From assembly GCA_949373085.1 (NCBI GenBank), contig CASICJ010000025.1, positions 1 to 64,000 on the forward strand: a DNA stretch of 64,000 nt, written 5' to 3'. Shown piece by piece: positions 19,775 to 29,200 of this stretch; the first letter of the stretch is position 1, and the number at the start of each line of letters is the position of its first letter. The notes beneath the pieces are model-generated. The model ran no database searches. It saw nothing but the letters and a program-made list of their open reading frames with translations, and was not told where the DNA came from. A program made the position numbers and the translations under genes. This DNA comes from an uncultured Verrucomicrobiales bacterium (GTDB lineage Bacteria; Verrucomicrobiota; Verrucomicrobiia; Verrucomicrobiales; Akkermansiaceae).

Positions 19775-21202
19775 TTATTTTTTGGTTCGTTCAAGCCACT
19801 TGTTGTATTCTGTGTGCGCGTAATAGATAATATTAATCCCAAGTTGATAGGAGGACTCCCAGACTTCACGTTTGACTCCAGAATGACCGTCGGCCCAAGC
19901 ATCGCCAATATCTCCGGGGTGGTAATAAGCGACAAGTCGACCGTCGACAACCCAGCCGAGAGCGTTGGATCGTCCATGTGGAGCGACGATAGGGAGACGC
20001 GGAAGTTGATAAGGAATTTGATGGATCTGATGGTCGAGATAGACATCGATAGTTTCGACACGGGGAAGAACCTTTTTCATCATCGAAACAAATTGGCCTT
20101 CCCACCCAGAGCTTCCTCCGTTGTCACCAAAGAGCATGCCGTGGTGCTCGAGTAGATAGCGACGCATGGTTTTAATCTCCATGTCGCTGAGGCTGATTCC
20201 TTCCTGTCCGGTCATGTAAACGATAGGAGGACTCTTTCGTTTGGGAAAACTCTTGAGCCGACCGATTTCCATTGGTTCGGGGCGGTCGCTAACTGGGTGG
20301 CCGGTGCGGACTCCGTATTCGGTCAACAAATTAAGATCGGAACCACGATCCATATCTTGCTCCCAGTCGCCGCCATTATATTTGAGGCGAATAAAGCGGA
20401 CCTTTCCTCGAGCTGTGCCTGATGAAAATCCCGCGCTATCTCCTTTGCCTTGTCCGATTTGATAAAGGTGTTCCGTGACTTCGAGGACTTCAAGTTTGAC
20501 GTCATCAATCGGAGGAGGATTAAAAAGGACGCTGCTGTAGGGGTTGATGACAAATTTCTTGTTGATCACCTTCTGGATTTTGACGACTTGCTTAAGTTGA
20601 ATACTATCTCCACCTCCGAGGGGAGATTCGTAGACACTACAGCCTGATAGCCTGGTTAAAATGAAGGCTGCGATACTGAAGAGTATCGTGTAGCTCACGA
20701 GGGTAAGGAGAGATTGGCGGAGTTTGTGGTTCTTCTTCCCGAAGTACCAGGCCGAAAGTCTGCGAGGATCCCAGGGATGGCTGTAGTTGGAATTAGTGGA
20801 GACGCGTTTTGTTTCGTGATCGATTCCCCAAGCAGTCCATCCAAGTCCAAGAAAGAAGGCTCCGATTGTTCCAATTTGTGAAATGCTAATCGAGAGCGCG
20901 TAGGAAAAGTTAAGAAGGGGGAGTTGAACAGCGAGTTGCCAGACTGGAAGGTAGAAAGCACTTAGAACCCCGCGGCGAATGAGGAGGGAAGACTTGCGGT
21001 GTCGGCGGACCCAAAAAAAGAGGACTGGAATCACTGATATGAAGCCGATCGCTGAGAGCCAACGATTCAGCCAAAACCAAACATGCGCGTCGATCCAGAG
21101 AAGGCACCAGAATGCTGCGTAAATCCCTGTCAACGAGATTGGGCTGCGAAGGCGGCGGGGGAGCCGGCTGCAGAGATCTTTAATCTTTTGTTGAGGGAGC
21201 AT
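19775..21202 (-). CDS. Multi-TM protein with C-terminal DUF4159 domain
   Basis: Several N-terminal TM segments; IVYMTGQEGISLSDMEIKTMRRYLLEHHGMLFGDNGG...YQLPRLPIVAPHGRSNALGWVVDGRLVAYYHPGDIGDAWADGHSG. Confidence 0.82.
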   Translation of the reverse strand: MLPQQKIKDLCSRLPRRLRSPISLTGIYAAFWCLLWIDAHVWFWLNRWLSAIGFISVIPVLFFWVRRHRKSSLLIRRGVLSAFYLPVWQLAVQLPLLNFSYALSISISQIGTIGAFFLGLGWTAWGIDHETKRVSTNSNYSHPWDPRRLSAWYFGKKNHKLRQSLLTLVSYTILFSIAAFILTRLSGCSVYESPLGGGDSIQLKQVVKIQKVINKKFVINPYSSVLFNPPPIDDVKLEVLEVTEHLYQIGQGKGDSAGFSSGTARGKVRFIRLKYNGGDWEQDMDRGSDLNLLTEYGVRTGHPVSDRPEPMEIGRLKSFPKRKSPPIVYMTGQEGISLSDMEIKTMRRYLLEHHGMLFGDNGGSSGWEGQFVSMMKKVLPRVETIDVYLDHQIHQIPYQLPRLPIVAPHGRSNALGWVVDGRLVAYYHPGDIGDAWADGHSGVKREVWESSYQLGINIIYYAHTEYNKWLERTKK

Positions 21203-21242
21203 CGCGGTTGCGTCACAATGGAAATAGAGAAATTGAGTTATT

Positions 21243-21713
21243 TTACTCTAGGTCTTTGAGAAAACTTCCTCCGTCGTCTTCGAGTGGATTGACATTTGCT
21301 GGGGCGTTTTTCTTTTCATTAACCCCAAGTGGAGCGAGAGATTCGGCGGGCTTTATTTGGTTAGGGTTAGGGTTAGGGTTGGCTTGTTTGGGCTCGGCAG
21401 CGGGAGTTACTGGATTTGTAACGATCGGCTGCTCAGGGTTAGGACTCTCTTTATTTCCAAAAAAATAAGGAATGGCGGTTAGGGCAAAGATGGCAACGAT
21501 TACCAAAATAACTGAAAGAACGATGGCTCGGATAAGTTGGCTCGACGCGACGACTCCCAGCATCTCTGGTGGGCTCTTTCCCTTTAGTTCACGAAGAAAT
21601 AGCTGGAGCTCCTGAACGGTAGCGCTTGAGTTAGCCTTAAGTTCACGGAGGTCGGCCTTGGCGCTAGCCATAGAAGTGCGAGATTCACCAGAGTTTTTTG
21701 ATTTGCCTTTCAT
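21243..21713 (-). CDS. Single-TM protein with Pro/Asn-rich extracytoplasmic segment
   Basis: Charged N-terminus, one TM (AIVLSVILVIVAIFALTAIPYFFG), then NPEQPIVTNPVTPAAEPKQANPNPNPNQ; ATGA overlap with the upstream exbD. Confidence 0.75.
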   Translation of the reverse strand: MKGKSKNSGESRTSMASAKADLRELKANSSATVQELQLFLRELKGKSPPEMLGVVASSQLIRAIVLSVILVIVAIFALTAIPYFFGNKESPNPEQPIVTNPVTPAAEPKQANPNPNPNQIKPAESLAPLGVNEKKNAPANVNPLEDDGGSFLKDLE

Positions 21714-22126
21714 TGGGAAGATAGAGGTTGTTCGGGCTCAAGGATATGAACGAGATCGCCACCGGCTTCACTGATCGCAGCGATAATGGGTTCAAAGTGT
21801 ATTGCTTTAGCTTCCTTGTGAACTTTGAGAAAGACATAGCGTTTTCCCGATGGGGTATCACCGAGAATTTGCGAAAGGGCTGCAGGAAGCGCGTCGGTGG
21901 AAATCTCTTTGCCGTCTAGGTAGTTTTTGAACCCAGTATCGATTGTGACGCTCGCTAGTGGGGAGGCGACCATTTCAACTTCCTTGAGCTTGGCTGGTTG
22001 CCAGCGAACGTGACTGTCGTCCTGCGCTCGAGCGAGTATGACGAAGAAAATAAGCAATAAGAAGCCGATGTCTCCCATCGCGAAGGAAGGAACGGATGCT
22101 GTAAGTTTTTTTCGGGGAAGTTTCAT
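21710..22126 (-). CDS. ExbD/TolR-family biopolymer transport protein
   Basis: SFAMGDIGFLLLIFFVILARAQ (conserved Asp in TM), C-terminal ExbD periplasmic domain. Confidence 0.85.
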   Translation of the reverse strand: MKLPRKKLTASVPSFAMGDIGFLLLIFFVILARAQDDSHVRWQPAKLKEVEMVASPLASVTIDTGFKNYLDGKEISTDALPAALSQILGDTPSGKRYVFLKVHKEAKAIHFEPIIAAISEAGGDLVHILEPEQPLSSQ

Positions 22127-22545
22127 TCGACGTTAATGATCCGATCTGATTCGAGTTCTAGAGTGAGGATGCCGCCTGCTTGTTCGATGACTTGTGAAAT
22201 TTTAATCCAGAGCGGGTAAGGCGTATTGGGTGCGCTTTTAACGGTGACGATGCGGTCTTCATCTCTCGTCTTTTTAGACAAGGCTGCGTTAAGCTTGAGG
22301 GGAAACTCGTTGAGTTTTAGAGGGCTTCCGTTCAGGATGATGCTGTTTGGTGTAATTGAAACTTCGATATTTTTGCTTTGTTCCTGCTTCTCAGTTTTCT
22401 CCTCAGTCTTTGGAAGGATTTGTGCGATTCCGGTCTCTGGCTGCACTGCGGCGCAGACGAGAAAGAAGATAATAAGGATGAAGGCTATATCCGAACTGGC
22501 ACTGGCCGGTGGATCGACCAACAATTTACCGCGTTTCAGTTTCAT
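22123..22545 (-). CDS. ExbD/TolR-family biopolymer transport protein
   Basis: PASASSDIAFILIIFFLVCAAVQPETG; downstream NSIILNGSPLKLNEFPLKL. Confidence 0.87.
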   Translation of the reverse strand: MKLKRGKLLVDPPASASSDIAFILIIFFLVCAAVQPETGIAQILPKTEEKTEKQEQSKNIEVSITPNSIILNGSPLKLNEFPLKLNAALSKKTRDEDRIVTVKSAPNTPYPLWIKISQVIEQAGGILTLELESDRIINVE

Positions 22546-23249
22546 GAGTTTTCCTTGTCCAGAGTCAGTCGGAGAGAAACAACTTCAATGAGCTCAGCGG
22601 CAGATGATTCAACCTGAAGAACAAAGTCATTGATGAGTCCGGTGAAGTAGTTGAAAGCCATGTAAGCTGGAATACCTACGATCAATCCGAAGGCAGTGGT
22701 GAGAAGGGCAACTCGGATTCCCGATGCGGCAGCTTGCACGATGTTCTGTTGACCGATGTTCGCTTCAATATCACCGAATGCTACGATCATCCCTTGCACC
22801 GTCCCGAGAAAACCCAGCATGGGTGCAACGGAAGCGATAGTGGCGAGAATCGGAAGATGGCGCTCGAGGACTGCAACAATATTAACCCCGTAGTTTTCCA
22901 TGCTTTTCACGACCTGTTGTTCCATTTGAGCCTGATCGTAGTTTAGACGGCGAAGGACGAGGTATTTACGAAGACCATTTGAAAGAATTGCGGGAACGGG
23001 GCCACGTGCGGAGTCACAGAGTTTTAAGGATTCTTCAACTTTATCTTCGGATAAGAGTTCGATGACTTCTTCACGGAGAGTTCCTGCATCGGTTTCAAGG
23101 AGCTTGAGGCTACGATAGCGCTCAATGATGACTGCGATAGCCATTATCAGAAGAGCAAGTAACGGCCACATGAAGGGGCCGCCTTCAAGTAGGAATTTTA
23201 GAGCGCCGGATTCAAAAAAACCGGCATCAGCGAGGTGGACTGGGATCAT
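22542..23249 (-). CDS. MotA/TolQ/ExbB proton channel family protein
   Basis: FLLEGGPFMWPLLALLIMAIAVIIERYRSL; LPILATIASVAPMLGFLGTVQGMIVAFGDIE; AASGIRVALLTTAFGLIVGIPAYMAFNYF. Confidence 0.93.
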   Translation of the reverse strand: MIPVHLADAGFFESGALKFLLEGGPFMWPLLALLIMAIAVIIERYRSLKLLETDAGTLREEVIELLSEDKVEESLKLCDSARGPVPAILSNGLRKYLVLRRLNYDQAQMEQQVVKSMENYGVNIVAVLERHLPILATIASVAPMLGFLGTVQGMIVAFGDIEANIGQQNIVQAAASGIRVALLTTAFGLIVGIPAYMAFNYFTGLINDFVLQVESSAAELIEVVSLRLTLDKENS

Positions 23250-23251
23250 GT

Positions 23252-26200
23252 TTATTCGTTTAGATTGGCTTCTTTTTCAAATTGGGAGAGAAGTTCCGGG
23301 AGTGCGAGTCTTCCCCGGGAATACTTGGCCGCGTCGCTTTCAGGGAAGTCCCACCGGCAGCGGTTGTAACGTCGAAAAGCATTGGGGATATCTCGACCCA
23401 TTCGATAACTTTCACCGGCCCAAAAAAGTGCTTGAGCAGTAAGTTCTTGGTCAGGAAACCGTTTAGTAAAGGCGTCGAATGATTTGCCCCCTTTTAGAAA
23501 TTCTTCCTGCTTGTAATGGCATTGGCCAATGCGGAACGCCATCTTCGGAGTCCATTCATGGTTTGGGAATTTCTCCAGGAATTTTTCGCCAACCGAGGCT
23601 GCAACGGAATAGTCCTCTTGAGTGTAAAAGTGTTCGTTAATACGAAGCATGACATTTGCGATGAGAGGGCTCTTTGGATAGGTTCCAGCTAAGGTCACAT
23701 ATGCTTCAAGCGCTTCATCAAGTTCGCCGGCTTCTTCGTGACATTGACCAAGTTTATACTGTGAATCCGGGGCGAGATTGTGCTCGGGGTGATTTCTGAC
23801 GATGGATCCATATGCGGCGATAGCTTCGTTCCAGGCCTCCATTTCTTGAGCGAATTGACCGAGGAGGTAGGAGACACGTGGAGCGTATTTGGGATTTGGG
23901 TAATCGTCTTGAAGATCGCGGAGAACGCGTTGCCCTGAGGTCAGCGCTGCTTCAGCCTTGGCGTCTTGTTTGAGTTTGCGTTGGCTCTTGAAGAGCTCGA
24001 AGTAGCTCTCCGCGATATGGAATTGAGTTTGGATCGCTAAGTCTTCATCTTTGTAAATCTTACTAAAGGCAGCCATTATGCCATCAGTGCCAACGGCAAC
24101 CGGCAATATACGTTTAATGATGGGTTGTCCGTCGATAGTTTGAATGACGTTATCAAGATATCCCGCGGTGATTTGATCGCCGAAGAAGCATTCGATTTTT
24201 CCTTCGAAATTTCCGGGCACCGGTTTGGGATTTGCCTGGAGGGGGAATGAACCACTGAATACTCCGCTGTGTGTCAGAGTTTCCTCTAGTTCGACTGTTT
24301 CGTCCTCACCGCTTTCGGTTATGATTCGCACTATCGCCAAATCTCGCTTTTTCGAAATATCGAGATCTGGATCGGAAAGGCGAAGGAAGAGCTTCTTGCC
24401 GACGTATGCGATTTCGGCGGGTTCTAAATATTCTTGATTGGTAATTTCGAGGCTAGCAGCAGAGAAGAGCTTTGCGGCAGCATTCAGAGTGATTTTGGAG
24501 TCATCGGGCCGTGAGGTGTCCTGGTAGATGGCTGTAAATTGGTCCGTGCCAACAACGCTTAGAATCGCCAGTGCGGCTTTAGATTTATTTTCTCCATCAT
24601 CGAGTGGGGTTTCAGGGTCGGGATCGGTCGGAATAATGATTTTCCCGAGTCCGCCTTTTGGCAAAGTGCCGTCTTCGGGAAGCATCGTGATGCTTTGCGG
24701 CGAGCCTAAGAGGAGTGGGATTTGGCCAACGAAACGGCCTTCTAAAAGAGCTGGGTTCCGAGATTCTGAAAGGGCTTCGTTCGGAGTAGCGAAGGCTCGC
24801 GATAGGACACACTCGATTTGGGTCTTCACCCCTTGGGTAGTCATGACATCGACGATCACCGTGCTTCGGGAATCCTTGGCGCGGTCGGGATCAATAACTT
24901 CAATTGTAAGAGGAAGGCGATACTCCACCTTGCTGATGTGGTCTTGTAGACGAGGCTCTTCAACGGGGAGAAACCGCATGCCACCTTCAACTGAGGTTTC
25001 ACTATCGACAATCTGGATTTGAGCTTTCGTAGGCTCATTTAAAAGGACGACTGTTTCACGGTAAAAGGCATGGCCAGGGAAGATGTTCTGCACATCTTTA
25101 TAGCGAAGGTAAACCTTGTCTCCTTGTTTGACGGTGATCTTACCTTCGGTGGCTTCGGCGGCCGTGTCGATCTCAGCGAGGAAAACCCCAGTCGAGGCAC
25201 CGGTCTCGGTTGCGGTGTATTTGAAAGGGGGGGCTGAATTAACTTGAATCTCTACCTCGACTTCATCGCGATCAAGACCGACGTCTAGATCAAAGTCGAC
25301 AATCTCAGCAACGATTCGTTCGCCGGGTTCAATACGAAGAAGTTCTTTGCGGGTTCCTTTTATCGAGCCATTTCCGCTACGATTAAAGTCGTAACTGATA
25401 GGTGTGATTTGGCCGTTGTAGTAGGTTGCAGTGAGAGACTTTGTGAGAAGGCGATTTCGTTGCTCAGCTCCAGCAGTGAGTTCATCAAGATAGGAAACCG
25501 TAACTGTGTCTCCAGGTGCGAGCTCGAGGACATCATTACTTGCGAGTTCAAGGACGTCGGCTGTGGGTGGGATATGTTTGAGTTCACCACCTGAAATTTC
25601 TACGTTGTTAATAGCGATTGCCTCGCCGCGATACTCAAGGAACTCAAAATCAATGAACCTTAGCTCACGAGAGGGCATTGAAAGGTTCCAGCGGTTTTCT
25701 TCTTGAGTGATTTCAGGAGCAGGAACTGGTTCGAAATATGGAATGTCCGCAGCGGAATCCGGATCAAAATCAATAGCGGTGAAAGGTCGCATTTTGACGA
25801 TTGATGATTGGCGATTTTCACGAGCCAGTTTTGCTTCGACTGACTTTGCTTCAGGAGTGGCGATGGTGAGGATATTGAGTTTGTGGACCCCTCGGGGAAC
25901 AAAGAGATCTACACTTTGGGTTCCTTCGCGAATCGGCATCTCCAGCTTTCCGTTAAGCATGAGCGCGGTGTTTCGCCCGGACACCTCGATTCGTATCGCT
26001 CCTTGGCGCTCTTGGACAAGTGGGCCAGACCAAAGGAGGAAGTAGGCGTCCGTACTTTCCTTCGGGGATTGCCACGAGAGAGCTTCCACTTGATTAACCT
26101 CTGTTGGTTTAACTTTTTGGACGAGGTTGGAGATCTCCTCCCATGAGTAATTTTCTTTCAGGCTTTCGGCTGAAGTCTTGAAGACTCGAAGGAGCATGTC

Positions 26201-29200
26201 AGCTTCTGGGAAATTGAGTGGTTGAGCGGGCTTTAGTGGCGGGAATGAAGCGAGGTTGAACCAAAAGCGTCCGTCGTGACTCCCTCGAATTGTCATCCGG
26301 ACTGGGGCTTCTTCGTCTGATTGGGGAGAAGTGAGAGTGATCGAGTCAGTCTTGCGGAGCTCTTTCATGTCGATTGAAAGAGACTTCGGTGCGGCACCAT
26401 CAGGCTCGCTACGCCAGGTTGTTTCGAGCGAATGATCAATTGCTTTGAGTGGGCTATGATCAAGGGCGGAATCTGAGGCTTTTGCTCCTGCGGGAAGTTC
26501 TCCGGTGCGGGACATCCCAAGAAAAACGCCGCCGTGCCGGGTCTCTTCATCGATTTTGAGTTGAACTTCATCGCCACTTGAAGTGGAGAGTTTCACGCTG
26601 ACCTTATCGGGGGTGTCAGTCAGGTCGCGGTCCCCATCCTTAACCTGAAGATAGATTAGATTACCGGGTTTCACCTGATTTCTCGGGCGAGAAGCAGAGC
26701 GTGATTGCTCCTCTTTCTTTTCTGCGATTTCCTTTTTGAGGACGTCAGTAAAACTAGCGTCTTTTTCATTAATGATTTCGCTGCTGGCCACTTCGAGTGA
26801 TCCATCGGAAGCGATTCGAAGGCGCGTGTTGCTTAGAAATTCAAACTGGAATTGCTTTTTAAAATCCTCGGGGTAATCGACAGAGATAATGTCGCCTCCG
26901 GTGACCTGTAAGACTCCATCTCCAATATTTGCCTCGCCAAGGGTAGTTGGGAATTCAGTGAGAAAGATTCCTTTGCCTGCCCCTCCACTGCTTAGGAAAG
27001 ATTCCTCACGATCATTCCCGGGCTCGGTGCGGACGATGACGGGGATGCGCGTGTCTCCCCGGCTAATCCCCAAATCTGGGTCTTGCACGACGACTGAGAG
27101 AGCCTTGCCTGGGGCATGCCAGAGTTTTGATTCCTGTCCGAGGCGTCCCACAGTACGTAGCGTCTCTAGTTGAGTAAGGAATCGTTGTTCGATTCCATAA
27201 ACTTCGGCAAGGTTGTAGAGTGTTTTGTTGGCGAGTTCGGTATCCGGAGCTTGCTCTAGGACTGAGAGAAAAATCCGTCGCGCTCGTTCGTTGTCCTCCT
27301 GTCTGATAGCGAGGACTCCTCGAAGGAAATTCGCTCGTATCGATATGGAGGGGTTGGGGTTTTCTGAAAGTGTTGTAAATATTTCTTCAGCCTGATCGTA
27401 GACGCGCTGAGCCATGTAAGTCTCGCCAATTCCAAATTGTGCTTCAATCGCCTCTGGCTGTTCCTTATAGAGATTCAGAATTGTGGTGAATTCAGCACGG
27501 GCAATGTCATATTGTCTGCCTCGCTGATAGTTACGCGCTAGAAGAAGTTGAATTTGTGACTTGTCGCGTATATCGACTTTTTCAGACTCGCTAAACTTAA
27601 GCATCCATCCACGAAGGATATCCTCAGCTTGATCATGATCTTCTGGAGTTCCTTGCGCGATGTGAATTTCTGCACCAAATAGAAGAAGTTCTATCGGAAG
27701 CTCATGGCGGTGCTTGTTGAAAAGCTCCTGATTTTGGTAATAGCTCGCCTCTGCTCGCTCGTTATCACCAAGACGAAGGTGGAGGATGGTTTGTAGAAGC
27801 GGAGCGATCGGGCTGTCTGATGAAATATCGGCACTCAGGGTTCCCATTTCTCGATAAGTCTTACCGAGAAGTTTTCGAGCCTCCGTTATTTCGGAATCAC
27901 CTACTGAACGGATGGTGTTTAGGAGTCCATTTAGGATTGTGGTTCCAAGTGAGAAATCTTTGCGAGCGAGAGCAGCCTGGGCGTAGGGGTAGATTCGCCT
28001 CCATGATTCATAATGTTGGTCGGCCGTCTTGATGAGAGCTTGTGCGCTTAGAAGTCGATCGACGGATCTAGTTGAGGTGCTGAGGAGATCGAGTCCGGCT
28101 TCACTGCTCACCCGTCCAATGCGGAGATCTCTAATTATTTTGTAAACACCCTTTTTTTTGTCTTCAGGCCAATCTTTAGAGCTTTTGGCAGTTTCGAGCC
28201 AGGAGCGAGCAGGCCACTCACCCATACCCCAAGATCGAAAAGGCGTTTGATCTGCGCGATCACGGGCTTTTTTGAGAAGCGATTGCATTCCTTCGAGATC
28301 GTCAGCCTGAAAGAGAAGGTTCGCGAGTTCAGCAGCGTAGGCTCCGTGGTAAGCAGTGTCTGCTGCTGCCCGATTTTTAAGAAAGGCCTGCGCCAGGCCG
28401 GGTTTCATAGTCGACGCGACACGTAGGGTGCAATCAACATATTCGCGGTTACTCGGGTCAAGATCCATGAAGGATTTCCACCATTGGATGGCTTCGGTTT
28501 CCATCCCAAGCTCATTCATGATGTCGCCGATCCGGGTGCTGTGAGCGGATCTATTGTCACTCTGTTCCTTTGATTTTTTGATCCATGGGATGGCCTTTCG
28601 GATCAGGGGCTCATTTTTGACTTCGACGAGGCGATACCAGGTGTCGTAGTAGGCGGGGCCGGGAGGGATTGAGAGGAGGTGGTTGGCTGCTGCAAGTTTC
28701 ATGGCCACTCGATCTTTTTCTGGAGCGTAGGCTGCAGCTTCGAGCCATTGTTCCGAAGCCGCGAGGTCTTTTGGGAATTCTTGGCAGAGCTTTTGGTAAT
28801 ACTTTGCAGCACTTTCTTTTGATTTCCCTCCAAGGTGGTGGCGATACACATACGCGAGTCGTGAAAGAACAAGGCGACGTTGTGTTTTTGTGAGTTTTTG
28901 CTGGAGAAGCTGCTGACAAGATTTACCTGATTTCCCTCCCTTTTCTTGAATGCCGTTCCAAAGATTGGCCACCGGATCGTTTTGATGAGACTTTTTAGCT
29001 ATTTGCCAGCTACGATTTTGTTCTTTATCCTTTGGGGCATTTTTCCAGATTCGATCTTGGAACCCAGCAAGATGTGGAAATGATTTTGCGCTACTACTGA
29101 TGGCTGAGAGATCTTTACGGAAGGTCTCTGGTCCGGTGGCTGATGAATAAAGGAAAGCAATAATCTCCTCCGTCCATTTATCTTCGGTTGGAGATTTTGC

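Noticed and set aside
21361-21380. Possible true telomere/linear-replicon end from TTAGGG repeats
   Set aside because: Only three units, internal, in-frame within a coding gene; not a telomere.
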